64,000 nucleotides of DNA from Pseudomonadota bacterium (lineage in GTDB: Bacteria > Pseudomonadota > Gammaproteobacteria > Xanthomonadales > SZUA-38): positions 1 through 64,000 of the forward strand of contig JBCCCR010000001.1 of NCBI GenBank assembly GCA_039033415.1. Direction: 5' to 3'. The translations under genes were made by a program, and so were the position numbers. This document shows positions 8,894 through 17,893 of the stretch, in pieces; position 1 is the stretch's first letter, and every line of letters begins with the position of its first letter. A model generated the notes under the pieces. The model did no database searches and was not told the origin of the DNA. It saw nothing but the letters and a program-made list of their open reading frames with translations.

Positions 8894-10048
8894 TTAGTTA
8901 GCTGGCGTCAACTTCAGCAGTCGTCCCTGACTTCCGCGGCGCTCATCTTCGAGGACCCAGATCGCCCCGTTTGGTCCCTCCTCAAGGCTGCGAATCCTTG
9001 CGCCCATCGCGTAGCGCTCGACCTCCTCAGCGCCGTCGGCGTCCAGGCGGATACGAACGATGGCGTTGGAGGAGAGTCCGGCGACAAACGCGTTGCCGCG
9101 CCAGGCTTCGAACAGCTTGCCGCCATAGATCATCAGGTCGCCGGGAGAGACGACCGGGGTCCACCAGATGGCCGGTGCAGCAAACTCCGGTCGCGTATCG
9201 TGATCCGGAATCGGCCGACCGTCATAGTGATTACCGTTGGAGACCACGGGGTAACCATAGTTTGCGCTGCGCTTCACAAGATTCAGTTCGTCGCCGCCGG
9301 CGGGCCCCATCTCCACTTCCCACAGCCGTCCATCGCCATCAAACGCAATGCCGAGGGGGTTGCGATGACCCAGAGACCAAATCTGGTCGTAGACTGCATC
9401 ATCATCAACCTGGGGGTCTTCACTCAGATAGTCGACAAACGGATTGTCGTCGGGGGCCGACCCATCATCGTTCAGCCGGAGAATCTTCCCAATCGAGGAC
9501 TGCATATCCTGCGCCGGCGTAAACTTCTGCCGATCGCCCGAGCTGATAAAAAGATAACCCTCTGAGTCGAAAGCCAGGCGATGACCGTAGTGGCCGCGGC
9601 CGAGCACCTTTGGATACTGCCGCCAAATGACCTCGAGGTTGGTCAGCTCCGGTCGCCGATCGCTGCCGCCGAGCACAGCTCTGGCTACCGCGGCACCTCG
9701 TGTCTTGCCTTTGCCGCCTTCCGCGTAGCTGAGGTAAATGGTTCGGTTCTCGGCAAAATCGGGGTGGAGCACCACGTCGCCCAGCCCGCCCTGACCGCCG
9801 TAGTCGACGTCCGGAACTCCGCCCACGGGTCCTGACTTCTGTCCGTTTCGAGAAACGATGAATAGTCGGCCTTTCTTTTCGGTGACGAGCATGCGGCCGT
9901 CGGGCAGGAACGCGAGTGACCAGGGTTCGTCGAACGCTGTGATGGGTTCAACCGTGAAAGGCAGGTCCCGCTGCGCCAGAGTGCTGGACATGATCAAGAC
10001 GCCGAGAGCCGTGATCGAAGCCAGACCGATTCGCCAAAACGGTTTCAT
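8894..10048 (-). CDS. PQQ-dependent sugar dehydrogenase (soluble Gdh/YliI family)
   Basis: 384 aa, periplasmic six-bladed propeller quinoprotein that oxidises aldose sugars, related to GdhB and YliI/Asd. I chose the start at 10048 because [20 protein letters not shown] begins a signal peptide; an upstream in-frame start would precede it with charged residues. Family motifs: [72 protein letters not shown], with GGDELN and NYGYP near the PQQ/calcium site. It is first in a two-gene operon with the racemase-superfamily gene. No PQQ biosynthesis gene is in the window. Confidence 0.9.
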   Translation of the reverse strand: MKPFWRIGLASITALGVLIMSSTLAQRDLPFTVEPITAFDEPWSLAFLPDGRMLVTEKKGRLFIVSRNGQKSGPVGGVPDVDYGGQGGLGDVVLHPDFAENRTIYLSYAEGGKGKTRGAAVARAVLGGSDRRPELTNLEVIWRQYPKVLGRGHYGHRLAFDSEGYLFISSGDRQKFTPAQDMQSSIGKILRLNDDGSAPDDNPFVDYLSEDPQVDDDAVYDQIWSLGHRNPLGIAFDGDGRLWEVEMGPAGGDELNLVKRSANYGYPVVSNGNHYDGRPIPDHDTRPEFAAPAIWWTPVVSPGDLMIYGGKLFEAWRGNAFVAGLSSNAIVRIRLDADGAEEVERYAMGARIRSLEEGPNGAIWVLEDERRGSQGRLLKLTPAN

Positions 10049-10259
10049 AAGGTGACCTCGCGTTTGGTTGTAAAGATTTCGCGGCCATCTCCGCTGGCTG
10101 CGAGGGACGCTCACTGTAGCGAAACGTCGGACCGGCGAACAGATGACCTGTCACCATACCAAGGTGAGTGGACGCCAGCTTGCGCTCAATCGAGCGGTGG
10201 AATTTACGCTTTCGCATGAGGTCCAACGCCAACGAAGTGCCAATCCAACAGGCTAACCA

Positions 10260-11141
10260 ATGAACTACACCGCGACGGATTCTCCGACGGGGATTCCCTC
10301 ACCGCTCCCGTTTGCCTATCGCCTGGGCCTGCCGGCCTGGGCATTCCCTGGCTGGACCGGTTGCTTTTGGGACGGCCGACCCAGCCCCCTCGCCGGCTAC
10401 AGCCAGGTGTTCAACGCGGTGGAGGGCAACACCACTTTCTACCGGACGCCTGATGCCCAAACCGTCGAGGGCTGGCGAAAGACGTTGGCGGGACGCGATT
10501 TTCAGTTCAGCTTCAAGCTGCCGCGAACCTTTACCCACGAGGCCACCTGCGACCTGGCGCTGCTGCGGGAGTTCCTGCGCACGCTGGCGCCGCTGGATGA
10601 GCATCTCGGCCCCTGGCTGGTGCAATTTCCGGCCTGGACCGGTCCGGCAGATCTGGCTCGGATCGAGCGCATCCTGGCGGAGTTGACGAACTTCGGGTCG
10701 TCGGTGCTCGAGGTGCGCCATCCACGGTTTTTCACCGAGCCTGAGCGGCTGGATTCCCTGATCAAAGAGTTCCCCGTGTCCAGACTTTCGCTGGACACCC
10801 GGGCACTCTATGCCGGGGATATGGATCATCCGGAGGTCCGGTCAGCGCGACACCACAAACCCGATCTGCCGGTCACGCCGCATGCGGATCACGGTTTGGT
10901 GTATGTGCGCATGGTGCTGCATCCCGATCCGCAAACTAGTGCGGTCAGTCTGGACTACTGGGCTAGCTACTGCGCCGAGGCGCTCGACGCCGGTCACGCC
11001 GTATGGGTGATGATCCACTGTCCGAACAATCAGCATTGCCCGCCCTACGCCCGAGACTTTCACCAGCGGTTAAGTGTTCACTGTGCAAAAGCCGGCATCA
11101 TGCCGTCCTGGCCGATGCCGGAACAGGCGACGCTGCTTTAG
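10260..11141 (+). CDS. DUF72 family protein
   Basis: 293 aa, cytoplasmic. It matches the DUF72 (YecE-like) TIM-barrel-type family: GLPAWAFPGWTGCFWDG at the start, then FNAVEGNTTFYRTP, FSFKLPRTFTHE, GPWLVQFPAW and a C-terminal VWVMIHCPNNQHCPPYARDF segment. The family is widespread and its biochemical role is not established. It is divergent from the dehydrogenase operon. The next gene on the same strand starts 149 bp later after a short hairpin with a T-run. Confidence 0.9.
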   Translation: MNYTATDSPTGIPSPLPFAYRLGLPAWAFPGWTGCFWDGRPSPLAGYSQVFNAVEGNTTFYRTPDAQTVEGWRKTLAGRDFQFSFKLPRTFTHEATCDLALLREFLRTLAPLDEHLGPWLVQFPAWTGPADLARIERILAELTNFGSSVLEVRHPRFFTEPERLDSLIKEFPVSRLSLDTRALYAGDMDHPEVRSARHHKPDLPVTPHADHGLVYVRMVLHPDPQTSAVSLDYWASYCAEALDAGHAVWVMIHCPNNQHCPPYARDFHQRLSVHCAKAGIMPSWPMPEQATLL

Positions 11142-11204
11142 CGAGCGTTTCGGTCCAGCATTGGTTCTCCCATCTTCGATGCCATCGCGCGTCCACGGGT
11201 GAGG

Positions 11205-11224
11205 ACCCCTCAGGGGTTTTGTCT
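11205..11224 (+). terminator. Weak intrinsic terminator
   Basis: A 5-bp GC-rich stem ACCCC-TCA-GGGGT (11205-11217) runs into TTTTGT, 64 bp after the DUF72 stop. The stem is short, so confidence is low. Confidence 0.35.
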
Positions 11225-11290
11225 GGCGGGTCTACCTGCAACAATCGGTGGGCACTACAGCAAAAACCACGACGCCCAGGGGCAGTAAGC

Positions 11291-12013
11291 ATGCAAAACC
11301 ATATCAGCACCGTCCTGGTGACGGGAGCCAACCGCGGCCTGGGTCTGGAGTTCAGCCGCCAGTATCTGGACCAGGGCTGGCGAGTGCTGGCGACATGCCG
11401 ATCGCCGGAGCAAGCCATCGATCTCAGTAGCCTGGGAAACGATGAAGGCGGGCTGGAGGTTTTTGCGCTCGACGTCGCGGACTTTAGCGCGGTGGATGCG
11501 CTGTCCGAAACACTGTCCGGGCGTCACGTGGATATCCTTATCAACAACGCCGGCGTATTTGGGCCAAAACCCAAAGCGGAGCAGGATCTCAGGCAAAGTT
11601 TTGGCCACCTGTCTTACGACCTTTGGGCAGAGATCTTCCGCATCAACTCCCAGGCGCCGGTGAAGCTGACCGAGGCGCTGCTTCCCAATCTACTCGCCGG
11701 ATCGCAGCGTAAGGTGGTGAACATCTCGTCGACGGAAGGCTCAATCGCTGGCGCCAACGCGGGGCTCTACGCCTACCGCACCAGCAAAGCCGCCTTGAAC
11801 ATGGCGACCGCACTCCTGGCCAAAGATCTTGTCAACCAGCATATTGTCGCCGCGGCACTCAACCCGGGCTGGGTCAAAACACGCATGGGCGGGCCGCAGG
11901 GGGTGCTGGAGCCGGAGCAGAGCGTAGCCAGCATGCGGCAGGTGATCGAGGGGCTAACGATGGACGACAGTGGGGCCTTCCTGGACTACAACGGAGATTC
12001 CATTCCCTGGTAG
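11291..12013 (+). CDS. Short-chain dehydrogenase/reductase (C-factor-like SDR)
   Basis: 240 aa NAD(P)-dependent oxidoreductase of the classical SDR family. The start at 11291 places the dinucleotide-binding motif TGANRGLG at residues 11-18; longer frames upstream lack similarity. NNAG is at 85-88 and the catalytic YRTSK (Tyr162, Lys166) follows ISSTEGSIAG. It resembles the CsgA/C-factor-like group, but the substrate cannot be assigned. The C terminus ends with SGAFLDYNGDSIPW, typical of that group. It stands alone between two other single genes. Confidence 0.9.
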   Translation: MQNHISTVLVTGANRGLGLEFSRQYLDQGWRVLATCRSPEQAIDLSSLGNDEGGLEVFALDVADFSAVDALSETLSGRHVDILINNAGVFGPKPKAEQDLRQSFGHLSYDLWAEIFRINSQAPVKLTEALLPNLLAGSQRKVVNISSTEGSIAGANAGLYAYRTSKAALNMATALLAKDLVNQHIVAAALNPGWVKTRMGGPQGVLEPEQSVASMRQVIEGLTMDDSGAFLDYNGDSIPW

Positions 12014-12211
12014 GGGTCAGGTCAGGACACTAGCCTTTTTGCGGTCAATCTTCGCGCACGCCAGACAGGCCAAAATAGCGAGCATCGGCGGGCAGCCTCA
12101 TTTCCTTAATGCCGAGCCGCGTGATCTGCTACCCTGATTCTGCCTCGTGTTGCGCATCGAGGTCGGCCTTCGTTGGCCAGTCAGTACCGCCGCTCGCAGT
12201 GGAGGATTTGC

Positions 12212-12964
12212 ATGAAGCTCAAGGCCTTGTTCATCACGTTTGTATTGCTGTTCTCGGGAGGCGCCCACGCTGACCTCAAGAGTAAGTTGAAAGGGTTGCT
12301 CGGCGAGGAGGAAGAGACTGACACTACCCAGGCAGAGTCAGCGGATTTTCTGGGGTTGTCTTCAGAACAGCAGATCGAAGGGCTTAAACAGGCTTTGGCG
12401 CAGGGGTTCACTCGCGCGGTTGGCACGCTCGGCAAGGAGGATGGATTTTGGGGCAACGAGCTGGTTCAGATACCTCTACCTGAAACTGTCGAGCGGGTTG
12501 CAAAAGGAGCCCGCCGCTTGGGTGGCGACCGCTACGTCGACGAGTTCCACGAAACGCTCAATCGTGCCGCGGAGAGCGCTGTACCCGTGGCTACCGAACT
12601 GTTTGCGGCAGCGTTGAGAGATATGACGGTCGACGACGCGATTGAGATCGTCCGGGGAGAACCCGACGCGGCTACGCAGTATTTTCGCAGCAGGACCGAA
12701 GCTTCCTTGGTCGAGCAGTTTCTGCCGCTCGTAGCTGAGGCAACTGACGACGCTGGTGTGACCCAGGCCTACAAGGAGCTCAACAAGAAAGCCGGCGGGT
12801 TTCTGTCGGCGCTGGGCGGCGATGAAGACAGTCTTGATCTCGATCGTTACGTCACCGACAAGGCTTTGGACGCACTGTTCGTTTACATAGCGGCGGAAGA
12901 AAAGCAGATTCGCGAAGACCCGGTCGCCCGAACGACGGATCTGCTGAAGGCACTGTTTGATTAA
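12212..12964 (+). CDS. DUF4197 exported protein
   Basis: 250 aa. The ATG at 12212 follows a GGAGG ribosome-binding site (GTGGAGGATTTGC) and starts a signal peptide MKLKALFITFVLLFSGGAHA. The mature part matches the helical DUF4197 family: EGLKQALAQGFTRAVGTLGKEDGFW, VQIPLPE, a long amphipathic segment and the terminal DALFVYIAAEEKQIREDPVARTTDLL. Function is unknown; members are periplasmic proteins of proteobacteria. No operon partner is evident, and about 200 bp of non-coding sequence follows. Confidence 0.85.
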   Translation: MKLKALFITFVLLFSGGAHADLKSKLKGLLGEEEETDTTQAESADFLGLSSEQQIEGLKQALAQGFTRAVGTLGKEDGFWGNELVQIPLPETVERVAKGARRLGGDRYVDEFHETLNRAAESAVPVATELFAAALRDMTVDDAIEIVRGEPDAATQYFRSRTEASLVEQFLPLVAEATDDAGVTQAYKELNKKAGGFLSALGGDEDSLDLDRYVTDKALDALFVYIAAEEKQIREDPVARTTDLLKALFD

Positions 12965-13170
12965 GTCAGCATATTTCCGCTGTTGTGATTGCGCAGCAAC
13001 GGTTGCTGGCTTGCCAGCTTTATTTCTTGGGCGCAGAACGACCTAACTTACGCCCGATTCAGCCTCCGGAAACGCTGCATCGTGCTAAGGGGTTTGACCG
13101 ATCTCAAGGCCCCTGCGGACGGAAGCGCTGCTAAACTCAGGACGAGGGTAGTCCAAGTAGGGGTTTGGTC

Positions 13171-16100
13171 ATGCCGCGTTTGCGTTTCGTGTCTCTTTTC
13201 GTTTGTTTACTGGGCCCATCGTTGTTGTTCGCCGGCGAAAGCATTCAGTTTCGCTTTGAACAAGCGCTGCCCACGCTGCAGCAGCCCTGGTTCTTTGGTC
13301 TGCGCGGGGGAATTGCCGTCGATGAGGAAAACTTTGTCTATGTCACGGAGCGCGATACCGAGGTTATTCGCAAGTTCAACCGCTCTGGCTTGCTCGTCAC
13401 AAGCTGGGGTCGGCGAGGCCCGGGTGACGGCGAGTTTGCTGGCCCTCATGACGTTGCGCTGAGTGACGACGATCGGGTTTATATCACCGATGAGTTCAAT
13501 CATCGCGTTCAGATTTTCACTCGGGATGGCGTTTACCTCGCGCAGTTTGGTGCCTTTGGAAGCGGTGACGGCCAGCTGAACCGGCCGACCGGAGTTGCTC
13601 AGCACGAGGGGTTTGTCTACGTTGCCGACAGCGAAAACTTCCGGATCCAAAAGTTTACCAGCGACGGTGACTATGTCGGCCAGTGGGGCAGCGAAGGCAG
13701 CGGCAACGGCCAGTTTCAACGCCCCGAAGACATCGCCATCTCGCGTACGGGATTTGTTTACGTCATCGACCAGGCCCGACCATTTATCAACTATGAGAAC
13801 ACTCGTGTTCAGTATTTTGATACGGAGGGAAACTTTATTGGCACGTGGGGCTCTACCGGCACCGGGCTGGGGCAGTTCCAGGAGCTCGTCGCCATCGAGG
13901 TGGATCAGTTTGGCGTTGTCTTTACGTTAGACGAGGATGGCCGTATTCAGCGCTTCACCCCCGACGGCCTGGGGGTTTCTCAGTTCACGATGGATCCTGA
14001 CGAATTGCCAATCAATCGACCGAGCGGGATTGCCAAAGCCCCGGACGGGCGCATATACGTTCGAGATGTCTCGCGCGTCTCCCAGTTCCTGCCGACCGGG
14101 CAGTTTGCTGATCGCTGGGGCAGCCTGGGGGATGAGCTTGGCCAGTTCAATTTTCCGCTAGGTATTGCGGCCCAGGCCAACGGTAACCTGCTCGTGTCGG
14201 ATATCTTCAACAATCGGGTGCAGGTCTTCACGCCGGAGGGTATGCCGTTGTCCTCATTTGGCGGTCCCGGGAGTCCTGGGGAGCTCATCGGACCGGGGCA
14301 AATTGCCGTGAGCGCACAGGGCGATATTTATCTGAGCGAACTTACGGCCAGCCGCGTTAGCGTATTCGACGAGAATTTTAATTTCATCCGGCGAATCGGT
14401 AGTTTTGGTTCGGGGAATGGTGAGTTTGACCTCCCGCGCGGCGTAGGGATCGACAGCCAAGGTTTTGTTTACGTGGCCGACGGCAACAACCATCGCGTTC
14501 AGAAGTTTACCCCTGACGGGACATACGTCGATCAGTGGGGCGTCAGGGGGAGTGAAAACGGGAACTTCGAAAGACCCAACTCATTAGTGGTTGGGCCTGG
14601 CGATCTCATTTACGTAGCCGATCGCGATCTCGACCGGATTCAGATCTTTGAATCTGACGGAACATTTGTGAGTGTTTTTGGCGAGAGCGGTACGGGTCCG
14701 GGGCAGTTCAATATTCCGGAAAGTATGGCGTTTGATTCGTTTGGCTTCCTTTACGTTGCTGATGTGTTCAACGATCGATATCAGGCCTTCACGGCTAACG
14801 GGGAGTATGTCGGCAAGTACGATATGCCGGGCGTGGCGCCTGGCTCGCTCACCCGGCCCGGTGGCATCTACTTCGATAACAGCCAACGGGTTTTCATGGT
14901 CGATGGCCGAAATAACCGCCTGCAGCGGTTCAGCCGAGTCGAGTTGCTGCCGGATTCTAAGGTCATGGTAGTTGCTGGCGGCGGCCCTTATCCGGGAAAT
15001 CCCTTGTGGGACGCCACCCAGGTCAACGCCAACTTTGCGTACCGAACGCTAGCCGTTCAGGGTTTCACCGACGACCTCATCTACTATCTAACACCGAACC
15101 TGGACCTGGATCTGGACCAAAACGGGAACTCTGATGAAGTGGACGGCGTGCCTACCGCACAGGCTTTGCGGGAGGGGGTTCTGGGATCCTTTGGCTCAGA
15201 CGCCGACAATCTTATTCTCTATCTCGTAGATCATGGCGGTGACAAAACGTTCCGACTGACCGAGAACGAAATCCTCAGCGCGAGTGAGCTCGATAGCTGG
15301 CTGGACGAGTGGCAGGCGACCCGGCCCAACGGCAACGTCACCTTGATTTACGACGCGTGCCAGTCGGGCTCTTTCTTGGATGAACTTCGTGATCCCAATC
15401 GGATTCTGATTGCCTCGGCAGGCGCCGAAGAAGCTGCCTATTTTGTTTCCCAGGGCTCCCTGTCATTTTCGAATCGCTTCTGGAGCCAGATCTTTAACGG
15501 TGCAACGCTAGGTGAAGCCTATGATCTGGCCAGCCAGGCCACTTCAACGGCGTTCCCGCTGCAAAACCCCCTGCTCGACGCTGACGGCGACGGTAGCTTC
15601 AATACGGCCGCCGACCTGGCGGCAATCGAAAATTTGGTGATTGGAGCGGGCACCCAAGTGGACGGCAACGCGCCGGTGATCACCAGCGTCAGCCCCGTTC
15701 AGAACCCGACCGCGAGCACCGCAACGATCGAAGCCAACGGCGTAACCGATGCCGACGGCATTGCCCGGGTGTGGGCCGTGCTTCGGCCGCCGGGTTTTGC
15801 GCCGGACTCAGCCGATAATCCGGTGCAGGATCTCCCGACCGTTGAGCTTACCCAGCAGCCCGGCACAGCTGACTATCAGGCGGAGTTCAGCGATTTCACC
15901 ATCGCCGGAACCTACGACATATCGATTGAGGCCCAAGATCGTATTGGCAATACCGCGATCCCTAGGCTGACCCAGGTGGTAGTGGGCACACCCGTCAGGC
16001 GCCGCGCGGTCATCATCGGTGGCGGTGATCCGTCCGCGCCGGAATTTGCAAATCTGAAGACCAACAGCGATCTGGCGCTGGCGGCGCTTAACCTCCAGGG

Positions 16101-17034
16101 CTACGGGCCCGACGGGATCACCTGCAATGATCCGAGCTGCGACGACGTTTATTACATGACGGGCGGCTCCTCCACCGGCTCCGACGCGGGCACCAACCTG
16201 ACCAACGTTGAATTTGCGATCACCAGTTTTGGCGTCGACAACGCCGAAGACTTGACGGTTTATCTGGTTGCGCCCAAGTCCGGCGCGGGCTACCGCCTGA
16301 ACGAGACCGAAATCCTCGACGCGGCAACGCTGGACGGGTGGCTCGATACCGCTCAGGCGACTTTGCCCGGCGTACTGACGGTGATTGTTGATGCTGATGA
16401 CGCGCAGACCTTTATGCAGGGTATTGCCCCAGAAGGTGGACAGACCCGCTTTCTGGTGGCGAGCACGGACGTCGACGAAAATGCGAGCTTTGAGCTGGGC
16501 GGCGAGGTGTCCTTCTCTCGCTTCTTTTGGAATCAGACGCTGAATGGTGCGCGCCTGCGCCAGGCGTTTCAGGTCGCGCGTCGGGCGATCAACCTGACAC
16601 AAAACGCCCAGCTCGACGTGGATGGCAACGGCGTGCCGAATCAGATTACCGATGCGCTGGTCGTCGACGATTACTTCATCGGCTCCGGCGTGGCCCTGGC
16701 TGGTGATGATCCCTTTGTTTCTGAGGTGATGGTCAACGCTGAGCTGGTCAGCGATTTTGAAACGATTACCGCTACCGGCGTCACCTCTACCGGCTCGATC
16801 GATCGGGTGATCGCGATTGTGTCCCAGCCGGATGGTGTACTGGTGACCCAGCCGTTAGCGACGGTCGGCGACGCTTTCTCCGACCGCAGCTTTGGGCTGT
16901 GCGGTCCCGCTGGAAGTTATGGTGTTGCTGTGCATGCCATCGACGCCGAGGGCAACGTATCGCTTCCAGCTGAGGCGACGGTGAACCGCGCCACGGACTG
17001 CGCAGACTTTCAGTTTGCCTCAGGATTCGAGTAA
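13171..17034 (+). CDS. Secreted NHL double-propeller protein with C13 (legumain/caspase-like) protease domain and degenerate second copy
   Basis: 1287 aa from the ATG at 13171 (a TTG two codons earlier is possible). After a signal peptide come about twelve NHL repeats (each ending like NHRVQKF), enough for two six-bladed propellers, to about residue 590. Residues 597-830 form a C13/caspase-like domain: His688 in LVDHGG and Cys730 in YDACQSGS match the legumain H-G and EACxSGS catalytic motifs. An Ig-like domain (about 835-930) follows. Residues 945-1190 are a second copy in which the catalytic positions are Pro1035 (LVAPKS) and Asp1076 (VDADDA), so it should be inactive. A final beta domain ends in FQFASGFE, the C-terminal tag shared by other secreted proteins here. 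Confidence 0.85.
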   Translation: MPRLRFVSLFVCLLGPSLLFAGESIQFRFEQALPTLQQPWFFGLRGGIAVDEENFVYVTERDTEVIRKFNRSGLLVTSWGRRGPGDGEFAGPHDVALSDDDRVYITDEFNHRVQIFTRDGVYLAQFGAFGSGDGQLNRPTGVAQHEGFVYVADSENFRIQKFTSDGDYVGQWGSEGSGNGQFQRPEDIAISRTGFVYVIDQARPFINYENTRVQYFDTEGNFIGTWGSTGTGLGQFQELVAIEVDQFGVVFTLDEDGRIQRFTPDGLGVSQFTMDPDELPINRPSGIAKAPDGRIYVRDVSRVSQFLPTGQFADRWGSLGDELGQFNFPLGIAAQANGNLLVSDIFNNRVQVFTPEGMPLSSFGGPGSPGELIGPGQIAVSAQGDIYLSELTASRVSVFDENFNFIRRIGSFGSGNGEFDLPRGVGIDSQGFVYVADGNNHRVQKFTPDGTYVDQWGVRGSENGNFERPNSLVVGPGDLIYVADRDLDRIQIFESDGTFVSVFGESGTGPGQFNIPESMAFDSFGFLYVADVFNDRYQAFTANGEYVGKYDMPGVAPGSLTRPGGIYFDNSQRVFMVDGRNNRLQRFSRVELLPDSKVMVVAGGGPYPGNPLWDATQVNANFAYRTLAVQGFTDDLIYYLTPNLDLDLDQNGNSDEVDGVPTAQALREGVLGSFGSDADNLILYLVDHGGDKTFRLTENEILSASELDSWLDEWQATRPNGNVTLIYDACQSGSFLDELRDPNRILIASAGAEEAAYFVSQGSLSFSNRFWSQIFNGATLGEAYDLASQATSTAFPLQNPLLDADGDGSFNTAADLAAIENLVIGAGTQVDGNAPVITSVSPVQNPTASTATIEANGVTDADGIARVWAVLRPPGFAPDSADNPVQDLPTVELTQQPGTADYQAEFSDFTIAGTYDISIEAQDRIGNTAIPRLTQVVVGTPVRRRAVIIGGGDPSAPEFANLKTNSDLALAALNLQGYGPDGITCNDPSCDDVYYMTGGSSTGSDAGTNLTNVEFAITSFGVDNAEDLTVYLVAPKSGAGYRLNETEILDAATLDGWLDTAQATLPGVLTVIVDADDAQTFMQGIAPEGGQTRFLVASTDVDENASFELGGEVSFSRFFWNQTLNGARLRQAFQVARRAINLTQNAQLDVDGNGVPNQITDALVVDDYFIGSGVALAGDDPFVSEVMVNAELVSDFETITATGVTSTGSIDRVIAIVSQPDGVLVTQPLATVGDAFSDRSFGLCGPAGSYGVAVHAIDAEGNVSLPAEATVNRATDCADFQFASGFE

Positions 17035-17136
17035 GGCGGGTATGGCGCTAGCTTGTCGGTGATAAGGACTGGTGCCGCCGGTTTTCCTCCGTGATGGAAC
17101 CGCCTAACATACCGTCGGTCCAGCAACCGGAAGCCC

Positions 17137-17712
17137 TTGATCGTGAGTTTCACCACACCCAATCTGATGCGGCTAGATCTTCAGGAGTCGCTGAAGAACA
17201 GCACCATTGAACTTCGGGACCTGAGCCCGTTTCAACGCGTTTTGCTGACGACCGACGGCATGGTGACGGAGATTCTGGAGGCCTACACGTGGGAACGCGT
17301 CACGGTCAGCAAGCTGCTTCAGGACCAGGTGGCTGCCGATGAGCCGATCACCGAACTGGACCTGGAGCCGGGGGAAACCCTGCTGCGCCGAACCATTCTG
17401 CTGCACGGCACCAAAAGCCAAAGAAACCACATCTACGCTCATTCGCTGCTGTGCGTTGACCGGCTCGACGACAAAATCCGCGACGGGCTGTTGAACAGCG
17501 CTAAACCGATTGGTCTGCTGATCCAGGAAAACCAGCTAGAGACCTTCCGCGAGGTTCTGGTTTGCGAAAAGCACGCCGCCTCAGAGCTGGCCACGCACTT
17601 TGACGTTGGGCCGGAATCCAGCCTGATCTCCCGTACCTATCGCGTTTTTGCCTACGGGTTACCCATTATGCTCATCACCGAGAAGTTTCCTGAGGGGTCC
17701 TTCCGGACTTAG
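17137..17712 (+). CDS. Chorismate pyruvate-lyase-like (UbiC/DUF98 fold) protein
   Basis: 191 aa cytoplasmic protein of the chorismate lyase-like superfamily: LSPFQRVLLTTDGMVTEILEAY at residues about 29-50, IGLLIQENQLETFREVL in the middle and ITEKFP near the end, where the conserved Glu of chorismate lyases sits. These enzymes release pyruvate from chorismate to give 4-hydroxybenzoate, the ubiquinone precursor, but the DUF98 branch also contains enzymes of secondary metabolism and proteins of unknown role. No ubi gene is adjacent. The start is uncertain: TTG 17137, GTG 17143 or ATG 17167 are in frame and none has a strong ribosome-binding site. Confidence 0.7.
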   Translation: MIVSFTTPNLMRLDLQESLKNSTIELRDLSPFQRVLLTTDGMVTEILEAYTWERVTVSKLLQDQVAADEPITELDLEPGETLLRRTILLHGTKSQRNHIYAHSLLCVDRLDDKIRDGLLNSAKPIGLLIQENQLETFREVLVCEKHAASELATHFDVGPESSLISRTYRVFAYGLPIMLITEKFPEGSFRT

Positions 17713-17893
17713 CCCGTTGCGGGCGGCGACCACTCGTGTTCATGAACAGCACCGTGACCCGTCTTGGCGAGCAATTGCGCTTCGATAAGATAGCGGGACA
17801 GCAAATGGGTGCGTTTGTGTATCGTCGAGGATTCCTGAGTTGAATCCTGGGGCCAACGCCATCAATCCGCTCTTGCACTCAGGAGAATCTGGT

